From Bacteroidota bacterium (GTDB lineage: Bacteria > Bacteroidota > Bacteroidia > Cytophagales > Cyclobacteriaceae): 64,000 bases of DNA. Positions within the stretch are counted from its first letter, which is position 1, and every line of letters begins with the position of its first letter. The position numbers and the translations under genes were made by a program. The stretch lies in the NCBI GenBank assembly GCA_018267275.1, contig JAFDYV010000009.1:1-64000 (forward strand), in the 5' to 3' direction. The notes below the pieces were generated by a model. It saw only the letters and a program-made list of their open reading frames with translations. It was not told the DNA's origin and ran no database searches. Below, piece by piece: positions 20,469-28,686 of the stretch.

Positions 20469-22175
20469 CTAGCGAGAAATTTTTCGCCCAGGCTTTCCTC
20501 CCGTATGCTCTCCATCTTTCAACACTTGAACTCCATTCACCAAAACATGTTCAACACCGCTAGCATATTGATGAGGTTGTTGGAAAGTAGCATTATCGCG
20601 AATGGTTTGAGAATCAAACACCACCACATCGGCATAATAACCTACCCTCAACGAACCACGTTTTTTCAACTTGAGGTTCGATGCGGGCAACGATGTCATT
20701 CGCCTGACTGCTTCCTCCAGCGACATCAACTTTTCATCGCGGGAATATTTTCCGAGAAACCGCGCAAAACTTCCGTAAGCGCGTGGATGAAGGCTTCCTT
20801 CATTATAAGGTGGCTCGTTGGCGATACTGCCTGCATCTGAACAGATACTCACGTAAGGCAGCTGCAACATTCGTTTCACGTTTTCTTCTTTCATTAAAAA
20901 GAAAATGCAGGGAATATTGGAGCGGTCTTCCACAATCAAATCGAGCATGGTCTCATTTGCATTTTTCTTTCGCATGACCGCTATTTCGCTCAGGCGTTTG
21001 CCTTTATACAATTGGTTCAACTTCGGGTCGCGAAAGCCAAGCACCATTACATCTTTTGGGTCAGATAATCGAGAAGGAATTCCTTTGTCTAACTCTTCCA
21101 ACACGCGTTTTCTTAATGCTGGCGTCTTCAGCCGCTTTCGCAACTGGGCCGCTCCGCCCTCTTGCACCCACGTAGGCAACCGGGCTGTAAGGCTCGTACC
21201 ACTAGCATTGTAGGTGTACATGTCCGCTGTAATTTTTAGTCCGGCTTTTTGTGCGCTATCGATTTTCGCGATGACGGTGTCAATCTTGTTCCAGTTCCAA
21301 GTGTTATTGATTTTCAAATGATAAATCTCAGCCGGTACGTTGGCTTCTTTGGCAATTTTGAAAACCTCGTTCAGGGCAGAAAAGATTTTGTCGCTCTCGC
21401 TGCGCATGTGGGTGATGTAAATGCCATCAAACTCAGCCACGACTTTGCACAATTCAATCAACTCATCAGTTGATGCATAATCTGCGGGGGCGTAAATCAA
21501 AGATGAACCTAACCCCAAAGCACCTTGCTGCATTGCTTCGCGGACTAATCCCTTCATTTGTTCCAACTCCTCCGCATTCGGCTTGCGATTGTCATAACCC
21601 AGCACATAGTTGCGCACCGAAGTAGCACCCACAAATGAGGCAAAGTTGGGGCTCACGCCTTTCTTTTGCAGATAGGTAAAATATTCACCTAACGAACTCC
21701 ACAACGAATCTTTTTCATTCTTTTTTTTTCGTGGGCCAGGGCTCCAGCCTTCGCCAAATATTTCGAGCGTTACACCTTGCTTGATATCGCTCATCGAGCG
21801 ACCATCTTTGAGCAAGGAACCATCCGCCCAACTGAGCATGTTAATAAAACCCGGTGATACTGCTTTGCCTTTTGCATCGATTTCGTTTTTTGAAATCGCT
21901 TTTAACAAATCACCCACCGCGGCAATCGTGTCGGCATTAATGCCTATATCTGCTTGGAAAGGTTTCCCGCCAAGGCCATCGTAAATCGTGCCGTTTCGGA
22001 TAATGGTTTCAAATGTTTGTTGATGCACCTGATGGCACGAGAGAAGGAAAAATAAAGATAGGGGAGCTGTCGCAGTGGCTAATCCACTGCGTAGACGTGG
22101 GGAGGGTAAGTCTCGGAGTTTATCGAAGAAGGTATTCACTTTATGATTTAGAATAGACAGTGGTAATAGTGTCAT
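20469..22175 (-). CDS. D-aminoacylase-like amidohydrolase lipoprotein
   Basis: A 568-codon frame of the amidohydrolase superfamily, closest by eye to N-acyl-D-amino-acid deacylases (NGTIYDGLGGKPFQADIGI; SPGFINML; MRSESDKIFSALNEV; ITADMYTY; RAYGSFARFLGKY). The usual metal-binding HxH after PGFI is replaced by MLSW. A lipobox FFLLSC is present, so it is probably exported and lipidated. The first 40 or so codons run through a palindromic repeat (about 22065-22115), so the true start is uncertain: ATG 22175 in the last unit of a 12-bp tandem repeat, or GTG at about 22139. Confidence 0.75.
   Translation of the reverse strand: MTLLPLSILNHKVNTFFDKLRDLPSPRLRSGLATATAPLSLFFLLSCHQVHQQTFETIIRNGTIYDGLGGKPFQADIGINADTIAAVGDLLKAISKNEIDAKGKAVSPGFINMLSWADGSLLKDGRSMSDIKQGVTLEIFGEGWSPGPRKKKNEKDSLWSSLGEYFTYLQKKGVSPNFASFVGATSVRNYVLGYDNRKPNAEELEQMKGLVREAMQQGALGLGSSLIYAPADYASTDELIELCKVVAEFDGIYITHMRSESDKIFSALNEVFKIAKEANVPAEIYHLKINNTWNWNKIDTVIAKIDSAQKAGLKITADMYTYNASGTSLTARLPTWVQEGGAAQLRKRLKTPALRKRVLEELDKGIPSRLSDPKDVMVLGFRDPKLNQLYKGKRLSEIAVMRKKNANETMLDLIVEDRSNIPCIFFLMKEENVKRMLQLPYVSICSDAGSIANEPPYNEGSLHPRAYGSFARFLGKYSRDEKLMSLEEAVRRMTSLPASNLKLKKRGSLRVGYYADVVVFDSQTIRDNATFQQPHQYASGVEHVLVNGVQVLKDGEHTGGKPGRKISR
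22065..22115. repeat. GC-rich palindromic element inside the amidohydrolase 5' end
   Basis: CGCAGTGG (22071-22078) and CCACTGCG (22084-22091) form a hairpin flanked by GGGGAG/CCTCCCC-like arms. It is translated as LPSPRLRSGLATATAP, an unlikely part of a signal peptide. Confidence 0.6.
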
Positions 22176-22226
22176 TTATTGTGTCATTTATTGTGTCATT
22201 TATTGTGTCATTTATTGTGTCATTAT
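22169..22226 (-). repeat. 12-bp tandem repeat, unit ATGACACAATAA
   Basis: Four complete and one partial copy of GTGTCATTTATT (plus strand). On the minus strand each unit reads ATG-ACA-CAA-TAA, a start codon, two codons and a stop. The first unit supplies the end of the AlbA_2 gene, and the diverged last unit (ATGACACTATTA) supplies the annotated start of the amidohydrolase, all in one frame. Confidence 0.9.
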
Positions 22227-23540
22227 CTCCCAAAATCCACCTTTTTTCCCCCCTTTTCTTCTTATTTTATTGGTTTCTTGCAAGTGCTTTAAGGCTCGCG
22301 TTATAGTTCTTTGAGCAACATCAATTTCATCTGCCATTTCTGCGATGGTAATAGCATTATCGTTGGTAATAAGTTGCATCAACTGTTCTGGAATGGTGGT
22401 GGTTGATGTAGCATTCTGCAGCAAAGGCTTAGAAGCTTTGTAGGTAAACTCAATCAGAAACCCCGACAAATCATATTTGAATGTTGGGCTTGGTACTTTG
22501 GCTTTTTTGCACTCATTAATTATCTTAATAGTACCCCTTCCCCAAGCTTCAATGAGCCCAGCGCGGAAAAATACGTTGGCCATGTCAGGATTAAATGGCT
22601 TAGAAGGATGCTTGGATTTCAATTTCTCAACTGTCCAATCCTCTGGTAACTGTCCTTCATTCCAAATAATAGTTTTCGTATCATAAACACTTATCTGAAT
22701 AGGGTTTTTACTGCTGTAGTCTTTATGCACAATTGCATTTATCAATGCTTCGCGTAAAGCTGCCTGAGGAATTTGGTATTGTTCCATGCGATTCACCCCC
22801 CGATAGCTGATGATTGCTTTCAGGTACTTGGTCAGCAGTAAATCCATGGTTTTGTCTACCTGCTCAAAGAGATAACCATGCACTTCATCTTGAAAAATCA
22901 AGTCATCATCTGTACTAAAGTAGCCAATCTTAACAAAAGCACCTGTTATGTATTTTTCTGGGTCTCGATGAAAAAGCAGTATGGCCGCCTGTTTCAAATG
23001 GTGGCTGTCTGTTTTAAGGCGTAATTTTTCAATCAGCAATTCACTCCTTTCCTTAATCACATCAGCAGGCAAGCGATAGGAATTTTTTGCTTTGCTGCGA
23101 AAATCATCAAAAGCACTTTTGCTCAGTTCCCCTACCGTTGCATAGGGTTGAGCCATTCCATCCCAGTGTACGCCTTGCTTCCGTAACAGAAATTTATCCA
23201 AGGATGGCCCTTTCAATTCTTGTTTAGTGCTGCCACTACGGTAGAAGTATTGACCTTTGTAACTAATAGGGCAGGGATAGGGTTCAACTACAATTTCAAG
23301 GTAGGGCAGTTTAGATTTTGTTTTCAGATTTACATCTACCAATATGCCCAAAATATCTTTTATCTTATTGGGTATGTCTTCCAAGTATTTCTCTGCATTT
23401 TCAATACCTTTCACCACTCCGTTGTCATCAATGCCAATATAAATCTTTCCTCCATGAGCATTGGCAAAACCGCAGACCCACTTGATGTACTCATCTCGCC
23501 ATTGTTCTTTCCATTCAATATTTTGGCTTTCAATTTTCAT
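22212..23540 (-). CDS. AlbA_2 (Schlafen-type) domain and ATP-binding regulator
   Basis: A 442-residue cytoplasmic protein. The N-terminus (WKEQWRDEYIKWVCGFANAHGGKIYIGIDDNGVVKG) is the AlbA_2 domain of COG2865 regulators. The middle contains ALREALINAIVHKDYS and GRGTIKIINECKKA, matching the GHKL-like ATP-binding part. The C-terminus looks like a winged helix (TIAEMADEIDVAQRTITRALKHLQETNKIRRKG). Such proteins are described as putative transcriptional regulators; ligand and targets are unknown. Its stop codon is within the 12-bp repeat leading into the amidohydrolase. Confidence 0.85.
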   Translation of the reverse strand: MKIESQNIEWKEQWRDEYIKWVCGFANAHGGKIYIGIDDNGVVKGIENAEKYLEDIPNKIKDILGILVDVNLKTKSKLPYLEIVVEPYPCPISYKGQYFYRSGSTKQELKGPSLDKFLLRKQGVHWDGMAQPYATVGELSKSAFDDFRSKAKNSYRLPADVIKERSELLIEKLRLKTDSHHLKQAAILLFHRDPEKYITGAFVKIGYFSTDDDLIFQDEVHGYLFEQVDKTMDLLLTKYLKAIISYRGVNRMEQYQIPQAALREALINAIVHKDYSSKNPIQISVYDTKTIIWNEGQLPEDWTVEKLKSKHPSKPFNPDMANVFFRAGLIEAWGRGTIKIINECKKAKVPSPTFKYDLSGFLIEFTYKASKPLLQNATSTTTIPEQLMQLITNDNAITIAEMADEIDVAQRTITRALKHLQETNKIRRKGGKKGGFWEIMTQ

Positions 23541-23592
23541 TTTTTTTAAACCTTACTTGAATATCATTGTACGAATTTTATTGCTTGGTGTA

Positions 23593-24414
23593 TTACTTAC
23601 AACTTACCCCTTCGACATATTTTTCAATTACGCCCAACTTACTAGCTACTTCGCTTCCTTTAAATCCATTGATATCGCCATAGCGGATTTGCTTTTTGTA
23701 TTCCTTCAGCAACTGTTTCGACAACGGCAAATACGACCAATGCCATTTTTCCTCTTCATAACCTGTGCGTCCGTTGACTTTCGATGTGTAAGGCTGGCAG
23801 AAACCAAATTCAACGGCATGGACTTGTAGCCATTGATAAATCTTTAGTCCTTCGCCCGAAGCAAAATAAGCGTTATCGAGCGAATTCAAATCCATGTCGG
23901 TGCCCCAATGGTGACGCGAAGTGCCCGGCATGGAACTATACAGCAAAATCAAACGAGCGCGCTCTGGCAAATCAGCAACGGTTGTCAGGTCTTTTCCCTC
24001 TACTTTTGTTTTTCCTTCCCACTTGTTTTCCCAAATGGCTTTTTGAGAACTGAAGTTGCGCGTGGCCGAAATGATGAAGAGCGATACACCATCTTTCTTC
24101 GAGGCCCCGGCCATTTTCACAAAAGCAACATAACTCTCTCTTCGAAGAAATTTTCCTATCGCACTGCCTCGCGCATATTGTGAATCAATTTTTACAAACC
24201 GACTGTCTTTCGTTTCGTCAAATTGGCCGAGTAGGTATTTCTTATCAATGGTTTGACCGATGACAACTTTTGTGCTCAACAATAACAACAAAAAAGAAGC
24301 TAGAATATAGGAGTTAGAAGTTAGGAGACAGGAGCTCTCAGCCAAGCACAGCCGACTGTCGACTGTCGACCGTGGACTGTTCAAATTGTCAACTGCTTTT
24401 CTTTTGTTAATCAT
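23593..24414 (-). CDS. M15-family D-Ala-D-Ala carboxypeptidase-like protein
   Basis: The zinc motifs SRHHWGTDMDL (SxHxxGxxxD) and EEEKWHWSYLP (WHW) identify a VanY-type peptidase acting on peptidoglycan stems. A hydrophobic segment (ASFLLLLLSTKVVIGQ) is a signal peptide. The first 35 or so codons after ATG 24414 are repeat DNA (see repeat at 24298-24400), so the real start may be one of the TTG codons in the Leu run at about 24284-24270. The ATG directly follows the stop of the DAHP synthase gene, implying transcription with the aromatic operon. Confidence 0.85.
   Translation of the reverse strand: MINKRKAVDNLNSPRSTVDSRLCLAESSCLLTSNSYILASFLLLLLSTKVVIGQTIDKKYLLGQFDETKDSRFVKIDSQYARGSAIGKFLRRESYVAFVKMAGASKKDGVSLFIISATRNFSSQKAIWENKWEGKTKVEGKDLTTVADLPERARLILLYSSMPGTSRHHWGTDMDLNSLDNAYFASGEGLKIYQWLQVHAVEFGFCQPYTSKVNGRTGYEEEKWHWSYLPLSKQLLKEYKKQIRYGDINGFKGSEVASKLGVIEKYVEGVSCK
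24298..24400. repeat. Composite word-like repeat in the M15 peptidase 5' end
   Basis: Two blocks: TAGAATATAGGAGTTAGAAGTTAGGAGACAGG, whose words recur at 15800-15840, and a GTCGAC-containing block (GACTGTCGACTGTCGACCGTGGAC). Both look like intergenic filler but are open in the peptidase frame. Confidence 0.55.
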
Positions 24415-25506
24415 CTAAACCCTCTCCTCCACTTGGTTCATCACCTTGGTCTGCACTTGAATCGACTCATGGTGTATCAAACGCAACAAATCTCTGGTGA
24501 AACCTTCATCCATACCCATCGCTTTGCAAAGAGCCACGCGGGTTTTTACAATTTCTTCCCAGCGATTTACTTGTAAGATGGTGACATTGTTGTCTTTTTT
24601 ATACTGACCAATCTTTTCGGAGATTTTCATCCGTGCCGACATCTTCTGCATGATCTCGTCATCGAGTGTGTCAATCTGCTCGCGCAAAATGCTGAGTGTG
24701 TCTTTGAATGTCTTGTTATCAGTAGATGCCTGACGAACAACCAAATCCGAAAGAATTTTGCCCAACACCGCGGGCGTTACTTGTTGCTTCGCATCACTCC
24801 ACGCAGCATCGGGGTTGATGTGACTTTCAATCATTAATCCGGCCATGTCGAGGTCGAGCGCCTTTTGCGATACAAATGCAATCAAATCACGGTTACCAGA
24901 AATGTGGCTTGGGTCGCAAATGATTTCCAATTCAGGAAAGCGAGTCTTTAGCTCAATCGCTAAATCCCACATCGGCAAGTTGCGGAACGGTCCTTTCTCA
25001 AAAGAAGAAAATCCGCGGTGGATAGCTGCCATCGTTTTGATGCCCGCTTTGTGCAAACGCTCCAACGCACCAATCCACAATTCCAAATCAGGGTTTACAG
25101 GATTTTTTACCATCACAGGTATATCCACACCTTTCAATGAATCCGCAACCTCTTGCACCGAAAACGGATTGACTGTGGTGCGCGCGCCAACCCACAAAAT
25201 ATCGACACCTGCTTTTAAACTCGCTTCAACGTGCGCAGCGTTGGCCACTTCGGTGGTGATGGGCAGACCCGTTTCTTTTTTCGCAGCCGCTAACCATTGC
25301 AAACCAATATCGCCTGCACCTTCATACTGACCGGGGCGCGTGCGCGGTTTCCAAATGCCTGCGCGTAATGCATGCACTTTGCCTGTGGCTGCAATTTGCT
25401 TGGCCGTTGCAATGGTTTGCTCTTCTGTTTCGGCACTGCATGGTCCGCTGATGATGATGGGCTTGTCTATTTTCAACCAACCGCTAATGGTGTTAATACC
25501 TTTCAT
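24415..25506 (-). CDS. Bifunctional DAHP synthase / chorismate mutase
   Basis: Residues 1 to about 265 form a type I-beta DAHP synthase (PIIISGPCSAETEEQ; LRAGIWKPRTRPGQYEG; AIHRGFSSFEKG; CDPSHISGNRD), which makes the first shikimate-pathway intermediate. Residues about 270-363 are an AroQ chorismate mutase (LREQIDTLDDEIMQKMSARMKISEKIGQYKK). In this fusion type the mutase part can serve as the prephenate-sensing regulatory domain. It is last of the four aromatic genes on this strand. Confidence 0.95.
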   Translation of the reverse strand: MKGINTISGWLKIDKPIIISGPCSAETEEQTIATAKQIAATGKVHALRAGIWKPRTRPGQYEGAGDIGLQWLAAAKKETGLPITTEVANAAHVEASLKAGVDILWVGARTTVNPFSVQEVADSLKGVDIPVMVKNPVNPDLELWIGALERLHKAGIKTMAAIHRGFSSFEKGPFRNLPMWDLAIELKTRFPELEIICDPSHISGNRDLIAFVSQKALDLDMAGLMIESHINPDAAWSDAKQQVTPAVLGKILSDLVVRQASTDNKTFKDTLSILREQIDTLDDEIMQKMSARMKISEKIGQYKKDNNVTILQVNRWEEIVKTRVALCKAMGMDEGFTRDLLRLIHHESIQVQTKVMNQVEERV

Positions 25507-25551
25507 AAGCTATTTCAAGTTTTATTTTTTGTTTTTCATTTTTACTTAGCT

Positions 25552-25577
25552 GATACTGGATTCTAGATGATAGTATC
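25552..25577. repeat. Foldback repeat between tyrA and the DAHP synthase gene
   Basis: GATACT (25552-25557) and AGTATC (25572-25577) flank a 14-base loop. The word TGATACTGGAT is shared with the leuC-leuD spacer. Confidence 0.45.
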
Positions 25578-25584
25578 CGGTATT

Positions 25585-26427
25585 CTACTTCAAAATCCTT
25601 CTAATCTCGTTCGCTTTCTTCATCGTGCTCAACAGTTCTTTTGTATCACGCTTCATCAAGTGGTAATGAAATCGCTGCAAGTGCATGATGTATTCCAGCA
25701 GCGCCTGACTCAAATATTCTGAGTTCTGTTCGAATATCGGAGCCCACATTTCGGGTGAGCTTTTCGCTAAACGTACCGTTGACGCAAAACCACTTCCCGC
25801 CAAATTAAAAATATTCTTTTCATCTTTCTCTATGTCGAGTACGGTTTGTCCTAATAAAAAAGAGCTAACGTGCGATAGGTGCGAAACATACGCCACATGT
25901 TTGTCATGCTCTTCTGCTTCCATAAAAATGGTGTTCAATCCCAGCGCATCAAATAGCTGCTGCGCCTTTAACAATGCTGTTTCTGATGATTTCGATTTCT
26001 CACAAACAATATTTGTTTTACCCACAAACAATCCCGCGAAAGCGGCAGACGGACCCGAGTTTTCCGTTCCGGCAATTTGATGTGCTGCTACGAACTGGTT
26101 CCGTTTAGGATGGCCAGTCACCGATTTACAAATCGCACTTTTGGTTGAGCCCGTATCAATCACTACCGTCTTCGACTCAATGATATCCAACAAGCCGGGC
26201 AAAAATGTTTGAATGGCATTCACCGGTATCGACACAATAACTACATCTGCATTTTTTACAGCCTCTTCCAGCGGAGCGAATTTGTCAACAAGACCTAACT
26301 CTACCGCAAGTTTTCCGTGGGCGGGATTATTATCAACACCCTCAATAGACGAAGCCAAACCCTTTGCACGCAGGTCAATTGCCATCGAGCCGCCAATCAA
26401 TCCTAAACCTATTACTGTAATTTTCAT
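25585..26427 (-). CDS. tyrA: Prephenate dehydrogenase
   Basis: A 280-residue NAD-binding protein with the Rossmann start ITVIGLGLIGGSMAIDLRAKG, then VIDTGSTKSAICK and FVAAHQIAGTENSGPSAAFAGLFVGK, as in TyrA enzymes that convert prephenate to 4-hydroxyphenylpyruvate. There is no mutase or ACT extension; mutase activity is supplied by the fusion encoded downstream. Confidence 0.95.
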   Translation of the reverse strand: MKITVIGLGLIGGSMAIDLRAKGLASSIEGVDNNPAHGKLAVELGLVDKFAPLEEAVKNADVVIVSIPVNAIQTFLPGLLDIIESKTVVIDTGSTKSAICKSVTGHPKRNQFVAAHQIAGTENSGPSAAFAGLFVGKTNIVCEKSKSSETALLKAQQLFDALGLNTIFMEAEEHDKHVAYVSHLSHVSSFLLGQTVLDIEKDEKNIFNLAGSGFASTVRLAKSSPEMWAPIFEQNSEYLSQALLEYIMHLQRFHYHLMKRDTKELLSTMKKANEIRRILK

Positions 26428-26495
26428 TTTAGATTTCGGATTACTGATTACAGATTTCAGATTTATTAGTGTTCGTATTTAAACGCATGACTCTT

Positions 26496-27698
26496 CTATT
26501 TTGAATTTGTAATTTTAAATTTGTAATCTTTAATGCGATTGAGGGCTTCATTGAGTTTTTCTTGAGTAGCGCACAATGAAATACGTATATAACGCTTGCC
26601 CGCATCGCCAAAAATAAAACCAGGCGTTATGAATACACGCGTGCCATACAAAATTTCGTCAATCCATTTTTCTACATCTGCAATGGCATTTGGTGCTTTT
26701 GCCCACACAAACAAACCCGATTGCTGTTGCGAGTAGGTGCAGCCAAGTTCGTCCAAAATCTGCGCAGCTACTTTTTTCCTTTCTGCGTACACTCTATTTA
26801 ACTGACTAAACCAGCTCTCACCATTTTGCAACGACTCCACAGCTGCGTGTTGCAGTCCCAAAAACATTCCGGAGTCCATGTTGCTCTTCACACGCAGCAC
26901 GGCATCTACATATTCGCTGTTGCCCGCCACCCAGCCAATGCGCCAACCCGCCATGTTATGCGATTTACTCAACGAGTTCAACTCTAACGCTACTTCGCTC
27001 GCGCCTTCACAACTTAAAATGCTTAGCGGACTATCATTTAAAATCAGACTGTACGGATTGTCATTCACAATCAAGAAATTATTTTGACGCGCTAAATCAA
27101 CCAACACTTGCATCTCCGCTTTGGAAGCGATTCTTCCCGTAGGCATGTGCGGAAAATTTACCCACATGATTTTCACATTTGATAAATCAGAATTTTTCAA
27201 CGCGTCTACATCAATGCCCCAATTCAAGTCCTCGCGCAGCGAATAGGTTTTCGTCTTTGCGCCTACCAGCTTCGCTACTGATGCATATGTCGGATAGCCG
27301 GGGTTCGGAATCAACACTTCATCGCCCTCGTTTACAAACGCCATCATAATGTGCATGATGCCTTCCTTCGAGCCCATCAACGGAAGGATTTCCGTCTCCG
27401 CATTGAGCTCAACCGAATAAATTCTCTTATAAAAATCAGCAACGGCCTTCCTCAGCTGCGGAATAGCTTTGTAATTCTGATAGCCATGGTTGCTTGGGTT
27501 ATTTGCGGAAGCCGTCAACGCATCAATCGCATTTTGTGAGGGCGCCTGGTCGGGGCTACCAATACCAAGATTGATAACGGGCCACTCAGCACTGTCAAGT
27601 TTGCGCACCTCTGCCAACTTCCTGCTGAAGTAGTACTCCTGCACATCTTTGATACGATTGGCTGGTTGAACGCGTTTTTCTAATAGAATACTCATCAC
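26496..27698 (-). CDS. Class I/II PLP-dependent aminotransferase
   Basis: A 400-residue fold-type I aminotransferase. The PLP-lysine region is SLSKSHNMAGWRIGWVAGN; LGIGSPDQAP near the start and YIRISLC near the end also fit. The position between pheA and tyrA suggests transamination of phenylpyruvate and 4-hydroxyphenylpyruvate, although LL-diaminopimelate or aspartate aminotransferase homologues look alike. The last residues (KDYKFKITNSK) are read from AAATTACAAATTC-type spacer DNA, so the C-terminus is repeat-extended. Confidence 0.9.
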   Translation of the reverse strand: MMSILLEKRVQPANRIKDVQEYYFSRKLAEVRKLDSAEWPVINLGIGSPDQAPSQNAIDALTASANNPSNHGYQNYKAIPQLRKAVADFYKRIYSVELNAETEILPLMGSKEGIMHIMMAFVNEGDEVLIPNPGYPTYASVAKLVGAKTKTYSLREDLNWGIDVDALKNSDLSNVKIMWVNFPHMPTGRIASKAEMQVLVDLARQNNFLIVNDNPYSLILNDSPLSILSCEGASEVALELNSLSKSHNMAGWRIGWVAGNSEYVDAVLRVKSNMDSGMFLGLQHAAVESLQNGESWFSQLNRVYAERKKVAAQILDELGCTYSQQQSGLFVWAKAPNAIADVEKWIDEILYGTRVFITPGFIFGDAGKRYIRISLCATQEKLNEALNRIKDYKFKITNSK

Positions 27699-27704
27699 CT
27701 CTTC

Positions 27705-28547
27705 TTAGTTAATTGTAATTACTCCCTTTTTATACTCCCCCAAAATATTCAAATTCCTTACCTGACGCATTACTTGTTGCATGGCCGTGTCGTAGTCTTT
27801 TCGTTTCTTCCATTCCAAATCAACATGAATTGAATACTCGGTCGGCCGGCCGATAATTGGTATAGACTGGATTTTTGTCAAATTGATTTTATTGTTTTTA
27901 AACGTCATAAGTGCTTCGGCCAAACTCCCCACTTCATTGAGTACCTCAAAACCGATTGATGCCTTGTTGCTATCGGGCACTTTTGAATTGCCGCGGGCTA
28001 AAATCAAAAAGCGGGTAAAGTTTTTCTTATTTGTTTCAATTCTCTTTTCTAAAATCTGCAAGCCAAACTTTTTAGCGGCATGCTCATTAGCAATGGCAGC
28101 CGTGTGCGCCAACTTACCTTCTTGGATTTTTCTAGCCGAGACGGCCGTGTCATCGCTCTCGCGAATCTCCACTCCTTTTAAACGAAACAAAAAATCATTG
28201 CATTGCCGAATGGCCATCGGGTGCGATTCAATGGTCTTGACGTCTGCCAACTTAGTGCCCGGCAGCGCGAGCAGGTGCATGTGGATAGGCAAGTACACTT
28301 CGCCCACAATCGAAAAGCGATAGTCTTGCAACAAAAAGTAGTTCGGTAAAATACTTCCGGCAATAGAGTTTTCGATCGCCATTACGGCAAAGTCGGATTT
28401 TTTGGTCGCCAGCGATTCGCACAATGCATGAAACGACAGGCACTCTACCGACTCGATGCCCGACCCGAAATAGTTTTGTGCCGCTACTTCGTGAAAGCTG
28501 GTGGCAATGCCTTGTATCGCGATTTTCAGTTTTTTCTTTTTGGCCAT
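27705..28547 (-). CDS. pheA: Prephenate dehydratase
   Basis: A 280-residue enzyme that converts prephenate to phenylpyruvate. The catalytic domain (IAIQGIATSFHEVAAQNYFG ... NFTRFLILAR, with the conserved Thr-Arg-Phe) is followed by an ACT domain (GSLAEALMTFKNNKINLTKIQSIP). The ESRP motif of Phe-regulated enzymes reads QSIP here. ATG 28547 (MAKKKKLK) is chosen. The frame is open to a TTG at 28622, but that part is a palindrome, not protein-like. First structural gene after the leader attenuator. Confidence 0.96.
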   Translation of the reverse strand: MAKKKKLKIAIQGIATSFHEVAAQNYFGSGIESVECLSFHALCESLATKKSDFAVMAIENSIAGSILPNYFLLQDYRFSIVGEVYLPIHMHLLALPGTKLADVKTIESHPMAIRQCNDFLFRLKGVEIRESDDTAVSARKIQEGKLAHTAAIANEHAAKKFGLQILEKRIETNKKNFTRFLILARGNSKVPDSNKASIGFEVLNEVGSLAEALMTFKNNKINLTKIQSIPIIGRPTEYSIHVDLEWKKRKDYDTAMQQVMRQVRNLNILGEYKKGVITIN

Positions 28548-28567
28548 TTCAATTTCTTTAGTCGTGC

Positions 28568-28620
28568 CACCCTTTGTTAGTCGTCTGACCGCTTGGAGCG
28601 GTCTGACGACTGATGCTAAC
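28568..28620. repeat. 17-bp palindrome between attenuator and pheA
   Basis: GTTAGTCGTCTGACCGCT and AGCGGTCTGACGACTGATGCTAAC are near-perfect reverse complements around TGG. It lies between the attenuator terminator and the pheA start. It may be a REP-like element or an extra RNA structure. Confidence 0.7.
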
Positions 28621-28654
28621 AAATAAAAAAGTCCCGACTTTCATCGGGACTTTT
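28619..28654 (-). terminator. Attenuator terminator upstream of pheA
   Basis: AAAAGTCCCGA (28654-28644) and TCGGGACTTTT (28637-28627) pair on the minus strand with a 6-base loop, followed by TTTTTTA. It lies between the leader peptide and pheA, so it must be a conditional, premature terminator. Confidence 0.85.
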
Positions 28655-28686
28655 CTGAGTTCATTTTGTTTTTCTATAACAAAGCT

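Noticed and set aside
22169..22226. CRISPR-like array
   Set aside because: The 12-bp units are directly adjacent with no spacers, so it is a simple tandem repeat.
28555..28577. AAGGGTGGCACGAC on the minus strand upstream of pheA looks like a T-box core
   Set aside because: It lies after the terminator rather than before it, lacks the full conserved core and a specifier stem, and the leader-peptide attenuator explains the region better.
28548..28622. Upstream in-frame extension of pheA from TTG 28622
   Set aside because: The extra residues are a translated palindrome and not protein-like; ATG 28547 fits the family start.
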